This document shows positions 17,468 through 25,977 of a DNA stretch of 64,000 bases, one piece after another. A program made the position numbers and the translations under genes. The notes under the pieces are model-generated. The model worked only from the letters and a program-made list of their open reading frames with translations. It searched no databases and had not been told where the DNA came from. Numbering within the stretch: position 1 is the stretch's first letter; every line of letters starts with the position of its first letter. The stretch comes from Spiractinospora alimapuensis. Lineage in GTDB: Bacteria; Actinomycetota; Actinomycetes; Streptosporangiales; Streptosporangiaceae. The DNA lies in assembly GCF_018437505.1 (NCBI RefSeq), contig NZ_CP072467.1, forward strand, positions 4,054,010-4,118,009, given 5' to 3'.

Positions 17468-18220
17468 CTAGAACGCCAGGTCGACCGTTGGCGGGGCCAG
17501 GGGCTGCCAGTCGAAGACGGACTTCCAGCGTTGGTCCCCGGTCACGTAGTCCTGGAACGCCCGCGCCATCGCGCCGAAGTCGGAGACGAGGACGCGGAAG
17601 TGCCGGTCCTCGCTTCCCTCCCGGAACTCCAGCCCGTAGACCCCGTCGTCGAGGCCGCCGGCCGGCTCCCCCACGCCGACCTGCATGAACCAGCCGGGTT
17701 CGTGCTCCAGGATGGCGAACCAGTTCCGTTCGGTGACCTGCCCCAGCAGCGCGGGAAGCGCCCCGGGGTGGGGGTTGTTGACGACGCCGCCGTCGCGGAA
17801 CTCCAACCGTGGGCCGTCGGAGGCCACGATCTCCGGTGGGTTGTGGATCTCCCCCTGTCGCGGGTCGAAGCACACGAGTCCGTGTCGCAGTGCCATCTCG
17901 ACGATCACCGGGGCGACGGCCGTGGCGTGGGCGAAGCCCATGGTCATGACGGCGAAGAGACCATGCTCGTGCCGGGGTGTCATGCTCCAGGGCGAGGCTT
18001 CCACCGCTTGCGTCCCCAGCTCCTCCAGCGGGGGATAGACCCCCATCAACTCACGATGGAACCGGTCCACCCGCGCGTCCGCGACGATCGAGAGCTCCGC
18101 CCAGTCCGGATCGCCCACTCTCTGGTCGTCGCACAGCCAACGGTGCGTACGCAGCGCTCGCGCCGCCGTGACCGGCTGGTTCTCCCGCCACACACAGAGA
18201 TCGAAACTCAACGTCCGCAC
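17468..18220 (-). CDS. Hypothetical cytosolic protein of about 250 residues
   Basis: The frame is open upstream to 18403, but that extension is Arg/Pro-rich and unlike protein. The GTG at 18220 (VRTLSFDLCVWRENQPV) is the sensible start. The protein has a strand-rich C-terminal half (WFAILEHEPGWFMQVGVGEPAG, GVYGLEFREGSEDRHFRVLVSD) reminiscent of small immunity-type proteins, but no named family is recognised. It forms a probable operon with the 101-residue gene downstream. Confidence 0.65.
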   Translation of the reverse strand: MRTLSFDLCVWRENQPVTAARALRTHRWLCDDQRVGDPDWAELSIVADARVDRFHRELMGVYPPLEELGTQAVEASPWSMTPRHEHGLFAVMTMGFAHATAVAPVIVEMALRHGLVCFDPRQGEIHNPPEIVASDGPRLEFRDGGVVNNPHPGALPALLGQVTERNWFAILEHEPGWFMQVGVGEPAGGLDDGVYGLEFREGSEDRHFRVLVSDFGAMARAFQDYVTGDQRWKSVFDWQPLAPPTVDLAF

Positions 18221-18448
18221 TCCAGGGTCGGTCAGCTCACCGGACGCACATGAGACGGCCCTGGGTCGGTGGGGGATCCGCGCCGAGCGAGGAAACGGGC
18301 GCGGGGATCCACAGCGCGCGTTCGGGATCCGGACTCCTTGACCGCACGCGGTCAGGCACGGCCCGACGTGCCACCGCCATCGACCTCCGTGGCGTCCCAT
18401 CACTCAACGTCGCGGTTGAGGTGCGTGGAGCCAAGGGGAGGCGGAGAC

Positions 18449-19072
18449 ATGAGCTACTACGGCGCTGCCCAGCCAGAGGTTCGACCATACCGGTTCTGGT
18501 ACTGGGTGGGGGCGGCCCTGATCGCGCTGGGGTTCCTGGGTGGAGCCACCAGTTGTGGGGTGGGCTTCGTGCGGATGGTCAGTCTGCCGGAGTTCGTCGC
18601 CGAGTTCCCCTCGGGCGACCAGGTCGAGTTCGAGGTGACGGAGGTCGCCGACCCGGACCGGGCGTGGGTGCTGTACGTGGACCAAGAGCACGTCAGCACC
18701 TCAGAGGTCGACTGCGCGGTCACTGGCCCGGGCAGTCAGCCCCAGCTCGAGGAAACCTCGTTCGAGCACTACTACGGCTCGGGCACCACCTACTGGGAAC
18801 GCCTCGGAGTGATACGGACGACCGCCCCCGGCACCTACACCGTCACCTGTGACAGCGATCGCGAACTCGGCTACGGGCTCGCCTACGGCGACAGTGACTC
18901 GGCGGCCGTGAAGGGGATGGGCGCGGTGGCGCTCTCCACCGGGGCGACCTTCCTGCTCGGTGCGGTCAGCGGGCTGGTGACCATCCTCGTCACGCTCGCA
19001 CGCAGGCGACGGCACCTTCAGCGGGGGCCCGTACCCACGTTCCGGGCGGGACCGCCGCCGTACTACGGGTAG
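18449..19072 (+). CDS. Membrane protein with a central extracytoplasmic domain
   Basis: The 207-residue protein has one hydrophobic helix near the N-terminus (FWYWVGAALIALGFLGGATSC), an acidic middle region of about 110 residues with two cysteines (VDCAVTG and TVTCDSD) that could form a disulfide outside the membrane, and a second helix (VALSTGATFLLGAVSGLVTILVTLA). The tail is basic and then Pro/Tyr-rich. The ATG at 18449 follows a GGGGAGGCGGAG purine tract. Function unknown. Confidence 0.75.
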   Translation: MSYYGAAQPEVRPYRFWYWVGAALIALGFLGGATSCGVGFVRMVSLPEFVAEFPSGDQVEFEVTEVADPDRAWVLYVDQEHVSTSEVDCAVTGPGSQPQLEETSFEHYYGSGTTYWERLGVIRTTAPGTYTVTCDSDRELGYGLAYGDSDSAAVKGMGAVALSTGATFLLGAVSGLVTILVTLARRRRHLQRGPVPTFRAGPPPYYG

Positions 19073-19094
19073 GGAACCCGACCGATCGCCCTTC

Positions 19095-19125
19095 TTGACT
19101 TCAAGTTAAGTGGAACTCCTATCGT
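19095..19125 (+). promoter_or_regulatory. MerR-type promoter with a 19-base spacer
   Basis: A TTGACT -35 element (19095-19100) and a TATCGT -10-like element (19120-19125) are separated by 19 bases. Such an over-long spacer is the hallmark of promoters untwisted by MerR-family activators. The spacer carries an imperfect dyad (16 of 22 positions symmetrical) centred between the elements. It lies about 45 bases before the oxidoreductase start. No MerR gene is present nearby. Confidence 0.6.
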
Positions 19126-19167
19126 GCGGAGGGATCACGCCAGCGACGATCGAGAGGGGCGGCACCC

Positions 19168-20172
19168 ATGCGTGTAGTACGTGCCAAGGAGTTCGGTGGA
19201 CCTGAGGTACTCGAACTGACGGAGGCACCCGATCCGGTCCCGGCCTCGGGGGAGGTCGTCGTGGACGTCGCCGCGGCCGAGGTCCTGCTCCTCGACGTCC
19301 AACTACGCAAGGGCTGGGGGCAGGACTACTTCACGCTGAACCCTCCCTACGTTCCCGGCGCCGGGGTGGCCGGCGTCGTGTCGGGGGTGGGTGCGGGGGT
19401 CGACACGACCTGGATCGGGAGTCGGGTCGCCGCACCCCTCTCGGTGGCCGGCGAGTACGCCGGAGGTGGGTACGCCGAGAAAGCGGTCGTCGACGTGGAC
19501 CACCTCGTCCCCGTCCCCGACAACGTGGAGCTGGTGGAATCGGTCACCGCCCTGTCCGACGGTGTCATGGGGGTGAGCCGGATCGAACGGGCCCGCATTG
19601 GCCCCGGTGACGTCGTGCTCATCACCGCCGCCGCGGGAGGGATCGCCGTCTGGCTGATCCCGGAGGCGGTCCGCGCGGGCGCCCGAGTGATCGCGGCCGC
19701 CGGAGGAGAGGCCAAGCTGCGCGCGGCGGCGGACCTGGGCGCGCACGTCACCGTCGACTACACCCGTCCCGACTGGGTCGACCAGGTCAGGGTCGCACTC
19801 GCCGGCGAGACGTTGGCCGTCGTGTTCGACGGCAGCGGCGGCGCGGTTGGAGAGGCCGCCATGCGGTTCACCGGAGCCGGCACGCGCTACTTCGCCTACG
19901 GCTCGGCGGGCGGAGAGTTCGCCGACATCGAAGGCGAGGCACGACGGCGCGGCGTCGAGCTCTTCGGGTTCGACGAGGACTTCGAACTCCGTGACCAGCG
20001 CCGATGGCGCCGTACCGCCTTCACGTGGCTGTCCGAGGGGCGAATCACTCCGCTGATCGGCCAGGTCGTCCCGCTGTCCCAGGCGGCCCAGGCACACACC
20101 GCGATCGAGGCCCGGAAGGTGGTGGGCAAGACCGTGCTCGTTCCGGACGCGGCGCCTCCACGACCGCGGTAG
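19168..20172 (+). CDS. Zinc-independent medium-chain dehydrogenase, quinone oxidoreductase-like
   Basis: The protein has 334 residues. The N-terminal GroES-like domain starts MRVVRAKEFGGPEVLEL and contains PYVPGAGVAGVVSGVG. The Rossmann domain shows VLITAAAGGIAVWLIPEAVRAGARVIAAAGG. The zinc-binding cysteines of alcohol dehydrogenases are absent, which places it with NADPH:quinone reductases and enone reductases. It is preceded by a MerR-type promoter, suggesting induction by redox-active or electrophilic compounds (inference). Confidence 0.88.
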   Translation: MRVVRAKEFGGPEVLELTEAPDPVPASGEVVVDVAAAEVLLLDVQLRKGWGQDYFTLNPPYVPGAGVAGVVSGVGAGVDTTWIGSRVAAPLSVAGEYAGGGYAEKAVVDVDHLVPVPDNVELVESVTALSDGVMGVSRIERARIGPGDVVLITAAAGGIAVWLIPEAVRAGARVIAAAGGEAKLRAAADLGAHVTVDYTRPDWVDQVRVALAGETLAVVFDGSGGAVGEAAMRFTGAGTRYFAYGSAGGEFADIEGEARRRGVELFGFDEDFELRDQRRWRRTAFTWLSEGRITPLIGQVVPLSQAAQAHTAIEARKVVGKTVLVPDAAPPRPR

Positions 20173-20402
20173 GCCCGCGAGCACCGTGGCGTGGCAGCGG
20201 CTTCGTCGCCACAATGGTCGGGACCGAGAAACGCGCGACGGCGCCAAGCCCACCGCCCGTCCAGCCGAACCCACGCTCCGTCAGTGGGAACTCCCCACCA
20301 ACGTCGATGATCGTATGGCTGTGACCAGCGTGTTTCTTTCCTGATGGGGCTATCGGTTCCTCCGAGGAAACTCCGTCAGGACCGGAACACTATTCTCATT
20401 CC

Positions 20403-20927
20403 ATGAATCTTCCCGCGAAGAATTCCCCTCCCGGCCCAGGGCAGCCGAAACCATTCGCTATCGGTGACGCTGTGTTCGCAGGGTTGATGATGTGTATTCC
20501 GCTGGGCATGATCGTCGTGCCCGTCGGCATCATGATGGAGATGTGGTGGCTGATCGTCATCACACCTCCCGCGGCCATCGGCGCGGCAGCGCTGACCATG
20601 CTGATCACCAGGGCGGTCGGAGGTAACCAGGCCATCCGCCGGGGCTTGGGTGTCGCCGCCTCGACGCTGGGTACCGCCGTCGGGCTCTTCGTCGTGTGGT
20701 TCGGCGTGTCCTCGTTCCTGAACGCCGACACCTGCGACCCTCAGATCGCCCGCTGTGTCGTCGTCATCAACGGCGTGATGAGCGGAGAAAGCACCGAATC
20801 GGTCCGAGGCCAGCTCTTCAGCGCCTTCATGCTGTCCTTGGCGTTCATACTCCCCGGCCTACTCCTCATCGGCTTCTGCGTTCGGACCATCGTGAAGACC
20901 TTCCGGTCGAAGACGGCGGCGAACTGA
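20403..20927 (+). CDS. Small membrane protein with four helices
   Basis: The 174-residue protein has hydrophobic segments at GDAVFAGLMMCIPLGMIVVPVGIMM, WWLIVITPPAAIGAAALTMLI, GLGVAASTLGTAVGLFVVWFGVSSFL and LFSAFMLSLAFILPGLLLIGFCV. A loop between helices three and four holds two cysteines (DTCDPQIARC) that could pair outside the cell. It stands alone between unrelated genes. Function unknown. Confidence 0.72.
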   Translation: MNLPAKNSPPGPGQPKPFAIGDAVFAGLMMCIPLGMIVVPVGIMMEMWWLIVITPPAAIGAAALTMLITRAVGGNQAIRRGLGVAASTLGTAVGLFVVWFGVSSFLNADTCDPQIARCVVVINGVMSGESTESVRGQLFSAFMLSLAFILPGLLLIGFCVRTIVKTFRSKTAAN

Positions 20928-21174
20928 CGCGAGGGGGCGAACGTCACACGCGGTTCTCGCCCCGGACAAGGCTTCGACCAGGCGCGGGCTCGGGGCCGGG
21001 CCGTCGGCCTTGGCGTGCCCTCGGACGCGGCGGCCCGATGGCGGGGGGACCGTTGGTCCAGCGCTCGTGGCTTCGGTGGCTGGGCGTGGTCGCTGCGCGG
21101 GTCACCGCCGCGCCGTCGAACGGCTACTCTCCACGCGTGGAGACATGAGTCGAGATCACGAGAGAAAGGCCCAG

Positions 21175-21615
21175 ATGGACCTTCCGCCGCACCCCCTCGT
21201 CGTCCACGTGCCGGTGGTCCTGATTCCCGTCTCCGCCGCGCTGCTCGTCCTCGCCGTGGCCATCCGGCCACTTCGGGAGTCCCTCGCCCCCGTATCCGTC
21301 GTTCTCTCGGCTCTCGGCGCCGCGGGTGCGACGGCCGCGTTTCTGACCGGAGAACAGCTCACGAATCAGCTCGGGGCTCGGCCCGAGCACGAACAGTGGG
21401 GCCTGCCCACGGTCGTCTCCGCTGTGGCCCTGACCCTGGTCGCGTTGGCGTGGACCAGCGCCTGGTGGCGGCGGCGTGGCACGAGTCAGCGGGACACGGT
21501 GGTCACCACGCTCCTCGCGGTGGGTACCGTCGTCTTGGCCCTCACGGCCTCCACGTTCACGGTGTTGGCGGGGCACTCGGGAGCCGAGGAGACGTGGGGC
21601 TTCCTGGCCGCGTAG
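21175..21615 (+). CDS. DUF2231-type membrane protein
   Basis: The 146-residue protein begins MDLPPHPLVVHVPVVLIPVSA, the usual opening of DUF2231 proteins, and has four membrane helices (the third and fourth at TVVSAVALTLVALAWTSAWW and TTLLAVGTVVLALTASTFTVL). The HPLVVH and C-terminal LAGHSGAEETW histidines are typical and may bind haem. A start 10 codons upstream (21145) is possible; 21175 has AAAGG at a better distance. The next gene encodes a cytochrome-b5-like lipoprotein, so the pair may carry electrons at the membrane. Confidence 0.78.
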   Translation: MDLPPHPLVVHVPVVLIPVSAALLVLAVAIRPLRESLAPVSVVLSALGAAGATAAFLTGEQLTNQLGARPEHEQWGLPTVVSAVALTLVALAWTSAWWRRRGTSQRDTVVTTLLAVGTVVLALTASTFTVLAGHSGAEETWGFLAA

Positions 21616-21671
21616 CCGTGGGCCAACAAGACACTTTCGTGGGGATCGTGCCCCGTCAAGGAGCCGTAGTG

Positions 21672-22037
21672 ATGCGTAAGAGGCTGACCGTCGTTGCCGC
21701 CGCGGTGCTGCTCGTGGCCGCGTGCGGTACGGAGGGAGCGGATCAGGAGACGCCGGACACGGACGGGAGTGAGGCCAACGCGCCCGACTCCGATCCCGAG
21801 AACACGGAACTCACGCTGGAGGCCGTGGAAGCCAATGACTCGGAGGAGTCCTGCTGGACCGTGATCGACGGCGTCGTCTACGACCTCACCGACTGGATCT
21901 CCCAGCACCCCGGCGGCGCGAACCGAATTCTCGGGCTGTGCGGTACTGACGGGACAGAGCGGTTCGAAGGCCAACACGGAGACAACCCCGGCCCGACCAA
22001 CCAGCTCCAGGAGTTCGAACTCGGCCCGGTGGAGTGA
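21672..22037 (+). CDS. Secreted lipoprotein with a cytochrome b5-like haem domain
   Basis: The protein has 121 residues. A lipoprotein signal (MRKRLTVVAAAVLLVAACG) is followed by an acidic linker and a cytochrome b5-like fold: CWTVIDGVVYDLTDWISQHPGGANRI carries the first haem-ligand His in HPGG, and RFEGQHGDNP supplies the second. Two cysteines (SCWTV and LGLCG) may form a disulfide. It lies 56 bases after the DUF2231 gene, probably in the same operon. A GTG one codon upstream of the ATG is an alternative start. Confidence 0.85.
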   Translation: MRKRLTVVAAAVLLVAACGTEGADQETPDTDGSEANAPDSDPENTELTLEAVEANDSEESCWTVIDGVVYDLTDWISQHPGGANRILGLCGTDGTERFEGQHGDNPGPTNQLQEFELGPVE

Positions 22038-22214
22038 CCTGAGCTCCGAGTGGTGAGCCGGGCCTTGGGACGCTGGCGCGTCGGGTTCGGGCGAGTGGCC
22101 AAGGCCTCGGGGTTATCTCAGCAACATGCTGGGACTACCTCTTTCGGTGGAGGTGGGGCGGGAGACGGTCGACTAGGTTCGGCCCTTCGACGTCGCCTGA
22201 CGAGAGGCCGCCCC

Positions 22215-24125
22215 ATGCCTGACCGAAGTCGATCGCCCTACCGGTCCGAGCGGACGACGAGGTGGCGACGCCGCGGTGCCGTCATCGCCATGATGGCGTT
22301 CTCCGCCGCCGGTATCAGTGTCCCGGCGTGGTCGGACTCGGGGCCCGACACCGAGCGGCCGGCCCACGAATGCGCTGACGCCACCGAGGAGTGCGTCGGG
22401 GTCATCGAGGTCCCCAAGGACTGGAACGACCCCGAAGGGGACACCATCGAGGTCCCCTTCGCCTTCGTCCCGGCCTCCGGCGAAGGAGAGGCGCGGGGCA
22501 CCATCCTCGCCAATGAGGGAGGTCCGTTCGCGCAACTTGTGGGAGTGGAGTCGGTGACCGAGGTACTCGGTCCGGTGTTGGAGGAGCGGAACCTGCTCAT
22601 GGTGGAGATGCGCGGGTTCGGTGACGCGGCCCCGTTGGACTGCGGAGAGTACGACATCCTGGTCCCGGACTCGATCGCTGAATGCGCCGAGGAGCTCGCC
22701 GAGGACGCCCCCTACTTCACGATGGCGCAGGCGGTCCATGACCACGACGCCGTCAGGTCAGCGCTGGGCATCGACACGCTGACCCTGTTCGGCAACTCCT
22801 ACGGGACCATGGTCATGCAGTCCTACATCTCGCACTACCCACAGCGCGTCGACGCGATGATGCTCGATGGCGTCCTGAACATCACCGACGACGGCTACAC
22901 CGACACACTGAATCGCTTCTTGCACCAGCAGGCGGCTCTGGAAGGCCTGGCGGAGGTCTGCTCTTTCTCCGATGCCTGCGACGATCTTCCGGGGGAGCCC
23001 GCCGACCGGCTGACCGAGGTCGTCGAGCAGCTACGGGAGGAGGGCGCCACCGAGGACCTATTCACCCTGTCAGCACCTGTGATCAACAGTCAGAACATGC
23101 CCGATCTTGGCCGTGAAACCAACGCCGCGCTCGCCGCACGGCTGGACGGCGACCCCGCGCCGCTGCAGCGGACACTGGTGGAGTATGCCATCCCAGAGGG
23201 CAGCATGGACAGGGCGCCAGACCCCGCGTTCCTGAGCTACAACTGCAGCGACGGTGAATTCCCCTTCGATCGCGACGCCTCCCGGGAGGAGCGCCGCGCG
23301 CAGCTCGACGACTTCTACGAGACAGAGCAGCCCTTCGCGCCGTTCACCGTGGAGGAGACGATCGTGGGACAGCTAGGGGTCAGCGAGGCCGACTGGTGCG
23401 TGAACTGGCCCGCTGGCGATGGCCCGCCGGTCGACGTTCAGGCCGACGTGCCGGACGTCCCCGTCCTCATCACCAGCGGCGGCCGCGACACCGGGACCCC
23501 GACGTCTGGTGCCCGGCGTACCGCCGAACGCTTCCCCGGGGCCACGCTGATCGTCATGCCCTACGAGGGCCATGGGAACGTGTACCCGTCCGGCATTGAG
23601 GAGCTGGACTGCCCGACCCACCAAGCCCGGGACTTCCTCAGCGACCCTGAAACACCGGCCGCGGACCACGGCTGCGACGACCCCCCGTACCTCGCCCAGG
23701 GGGCCTTCCCGGAGACGGTCTCCGACCTCGGCGACCTGGACGTCGCTGATCTCTCCGGTCAGGAGGCGCGGGCGGTCCACGTGTCCTTCGCCACCGCGTC
23801 CGACGCCGCGGTCCGCCGCCACCCCGCCGCCTGGCGGGCCCTAGAGCTCGCGGAGACCACGGGGATCCGTGGCGGCGAGATCACCTTCGACGACGACACG
23901 GCCACGATCGGGCTCGACTCCGTTCGCTACGTGGAAGACGCCGCCGCGACCGGCGAGGTCTCACACACCCCGACCGGCGACGTCGACGCCGACATCACCC
24001 TGGACACGGGTGACGCCACCCACGAGGTGACCCTCTCCTGGTCCCAGATGTTCGCGGGAGAGACCACCGACGTCTCCGGCAGCATCGACGGCACCCCGTT
24101 CACAGCCACGATCCCCGCACCCTGA
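22215..24125 (+). CDS. Secreted alpha/beta-hydrolase, TAP-like serine peptidase
   Basis: The 636-residue protein has an N-terminal signal region (RRRGAVIAMMAFSAAGISVPAWS). The hydrolase core has the oxyanion-side ILANEGGPFAQ, nucleophile GNSYGT with Ser195, an acid in SGGRDTGTPTS and a His in PYEGHGNV. These are the features of the Streptomyces tripeptidyl-aminopeptidase/proline iminopeptidase group (S33). About 130 residues after the core form an extra acidic, beta-rich domain not usual in TAP proteins. A hairpin terminator follows. Confidence 0.85.
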   Translation: MPDRSRSPYRSERTTRWRRRGAVIAMMAFSAAGISVPAWSDSGPDTERPAHECADATEECVGVIEVPKDWNDPEGDTIEVPFAFVPASGEGEARGTILANEGGPFAQLVGVESVTEVLGPVLEERNLLMVEMRGFGDAAPLDCGEYDILVPDSIAECAEELAEDAPYFTMAQAVHDHDAVRSALGIDTLTLFGNSYGTMVMQSYISHYPQRVDAMMLDGVLNITDDGYTDTLNRFLHQQAALEGLAEVCSFSDACDDLPGEPADRLTEVVEQLREEGATEDLFTLSAPVINSQNMPDLGRETNAALAARLDGDPAPLQRTLVEYAIPEGSMDRAPDPAFLSYNCSDGEFPFDRDASREERRAQLDDFYETEQPFAPFTVEETIVGQLGVSEADWCVNWPAGDGPPVDVQADVPDVPVLITSGGRDTGTPTSGARRTAERFPGATLIVMPYEGHGNVYPSGIEELDCPTHQARDFLSDPETPAADHGCDDPPYLAQGAFPETVSDLGDLDVADLSGQEARAVHVSFATASDAAVRRHPAAWRALELAETTGIRGGEITFDDDTATIGLDSVRYVEDAAATGEVSHTPTGDVDADITLDTGDATHEVTLSWSQMFAGETTDVSGSIDGTPFTATIPAP

Positions 24126-24139
24126 CCACCGGCCGTCCC

Positions 24140-24173
24140 AGCCCCGCCCCACCCGCTCGGCCAGGGCGGGGCT
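24140..24173 (+). terminator. Rho-independent-like terminator after the TAP-like peptidase
   Basis: AGCCCCGCCC (24140-24149) pairs perfectly with GGGCGGGGCT (24164-24173) around a 14-base loop. It begins 14 bases after the peptidase stop codon. It has no strong T-run, as is common in actinobacteria. Confidence 0.7.
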
Positions 24174-24209
24174 CTTGGGAGAACACGCGTGCGGTCGCCG
24201 CTGGTGCGT

Positions 24210-24608
24210 CTATCGGCGGGGGCGTCTGCCGCGACGGAGGGCGGCGGCTCCGATCGCCAGAACCGCCCAGAAGCCGCTGGCCGGCATCGCGGCGGAGCCG
24301 ACGGCGCCGATGGCGGTGAGGGCGGCGCCGGCGTCGCGTTGGGCGTCGAGGTCACCGGCCTTCTCGGCGGACCGCAGGAGGTGGCCGCAGAGCATGAACA
24401 TCGAACCGCAGGTGACGAACCAGAACGCCGTGGCCCTGTCGCCGAAGTCCGGGACAGCGTTGACGAACCCACGCCGCGCGATGTCCCCGAGAGCGTCCCG
24501 GTAGAGGACCGCGCCGTAGACGATGTGGGCGGCGCCGACCAGTCGCAACGCGCCACTGGGCGCACCGAAGGCCCGCCAGCGGACCAGGCGGGAGAGGCGT
24601 TGGTTCAC
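24210..24608 (-). CDS. DUF6463-like four-helix membrane protein
   Basis: The 132-residue protein has helices around LRLVGAAHIVYGAVLY, ATAFWFVTCGSMFMLCGHLL and ASGFWAVLAIGAAAL. The GAAHIVYG...FWFVTCGSMFMLCGHLL pattern matches small DUF6463-type proteins as I remember them. The GTG at 24608 is preferred because it has GGAGG at 8 bases; the frame is open further upstream to 24680. It converges on the peptidase gene across the terminator. Function unknown. Confidence 0.72.
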   Translation of the reverse strand: MNQRLSRLVRWRAFGAPSGALRLVGAAHIVYGAVLYRDALGDIARRGFVNAVPDFGDRATAFWFVTCGSMFMLCGHLLRSAEKAGDLDAQRDAGAALTAIGAVGSAAMPASGFWAVLAIGAAALRRGRRPRR

Positions 24609-24777
24609 TACGCGTCCTCCTGTCAGCCGACGGCGGGCACCAACCGCCCGGACGGCCGGGCCCGACACCAGACGTGGCACCTGTCTTCAACGTAGTGCTA
24701 CCCGGCCGGGGAGGACCGGCCGGGATCTGGCGACGTTCTTGCCGTAGGTCCGCTCCGACGGAAATTCACATGATGAC

Positions 24778-24791
24778 AACATTCGGATGTT
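24778..24791. promoter_or_regulatory. Short palindrome in the promoter region of the TetR-led operon
   Basis: AACATTCGGATGTT is a perfect 5-base inverted repeat with a 4-base centre, in a locally AT-richer stretch 40 bases before the TetR GTG start. It could be an autoregulatory site for that TetR protein. The arms are short, so this is tentative. Confidence 0.35.
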
Positions 24792-24831
24792 CTGAGTATC
24801 GTGATCGGGTCATTGTGAGGGAGGAGCGGTC

Positions 24832-25926
24832 GTGGTTCGACTGACGCGGGTTGAGCGACAAGCGCGCACACGCGCGGCGGTACTGGCGGCCGCGCGGCAG
24901 GAGTTCGTCGAATGGGGATATGGGTCCGCCCACGTCGATCGGATCGCCGAGCGGGCCGAGCTGACGCGTGGCGGGGTCTACTCGAACTTCCCGAGCAAAC
25001 GCGCTCTGTACCTGGCGGTGCTCGTCGGCCTCGTCGAGGGCGCCGGCGTCCCGTCGGTCACCGAGCCGCCGCGTTCGGTGTCTGAGGCACTTGGGGCGTT
25101 CGCCACCGCGTGGTTGGAGCGTCTCCCCCTGGGCGACGACACGGGAGACGGTCGTCTGCGCCTGCGTTCCGTCTCGCCCGTCATCGAGGACGACCGCGAC
25201 CGTCAGGTGCTCGCCCAGCTCGCGCGTTTGGAAGCGCTGCTGCTCGCGCTCGGGCTGGAAGCGTGTGAACGACACGACCCGAAGCCGCGCCGGGTGCGCG
25301 TGGCCGAACTCGCCATGGCCATGCTCACCGGGTCGAGTCTTCTGGCCGAGGTGGCGCCCGGTTTCGGCGACCCCTTCGACCGAACCGTGGCCGTGCGGCA
25401 CCTGGCGGCGCTCGAGCTGGCGGATACCTGGGAACCCGCCCACCTGCCCCACGTCGCGCCGGCCACGGTGTGTCAGGACGTGTGGGCACCCCCGACCTCG
25501 GCGGTGGATCACATCAGCGGAACCAGGGTGGACCTCGACGCGGACGGCCTCGTCGTCGTCCTTGGGCCGGCACGTCTCGAGGCGGTGGAGGAAGCGGTCC
25601 GCTCCGCTCGTGGCGCGGAACCCGTCACGGTCGCCATCGTCACCAGCGACCCGATCGAGACGGGCGACCTCGTGCGGCTCCGCGTCAGTGACGTGATCTC
25701 GTGCGCCCGCCGCGTGTTCCCAGCCCAGACCTGGGCACCCCTGAGGCTGGTCATCGACGACGCGGCTCGGATCGCCACGGCTCTCGGCGTGGCGGCCATC
25801 GACGACCAGGTCGAAGCGGCGGCGCGTATCCGCGGGGGCGCCATCGTCGCCCGGGCGGAGGGCTATGGAGCCGCCCACGCCGCGGCGACCACCGACCAGG
25901 ACGCGCGAGGGAAGCCGGCGAGATGA
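24832..25926 (+). CDS. TetR-family regulator with an extra C-terminal domain
   Basis: The protein has 364 residues, nearly twice the usual TetR length. Residues about 1-55 are the helix-turn-helix (RAAVLAAARQEFVEWGYGSAHVDRIAERAELTRGGVYSNFPSKRALY). A helical ligand domain follows to about 200. Residues about 220-350 form an extra alpha/beta domain (GTRVDLDADGLVVVLGPARLEAVEEAV, TVAIVTSDPIETGDLVRL, LRLVIDDAARIATALGV). The GTG start has GGGAGGAG upstream. It heads an operon with a winged-helix protein, a histidine phosphatase and a PEP-synthase-like protein, and probably regulates it. Confidence 0.85.
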   Translation: MVRLTRVERQARTRAAVLAAARQEFVEWGYGSAHVDRIAERAELTRGGVYSNFPSKRALYLAVLVGLVEGAGVPSVTEPPRSVSEALGAFATAWLERLPLGDDTGDGRLRLRSVSPVIEDDRDRQVLAQLARLEALLLALGLEACERHDPKPRRVRVAELAMAMLTGSSLLAEVAPGFGDPFDRTVAVRHLAALELADTWEPAHLPHVAPATVCQDVWAPPTSAVDHISGTRVDLDADGLVVVLGPARLEAVEEAVRSARGAEPVTVAIVTSDPIETGDLVRLRVSDVISCARRVFPAQTWAPLRLVIDDAARIATALGVAAIDDQVEAAARIRGGAIVARAEGYGAAHAAATTDQDARGKPAR

Positions 25927-25977
25927 CGCCTCCGCCCCCTCGTCCTGTGCCACCAACGACCTCTCGAGGCGAACACG

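Noticed and set aside
21175-22037. Ferric-reductase or cytochrome b561 system
   Set aside because: The membrane protein is too short and lacks the paired histidines across helices expected for those families; DUF2231 fits better.
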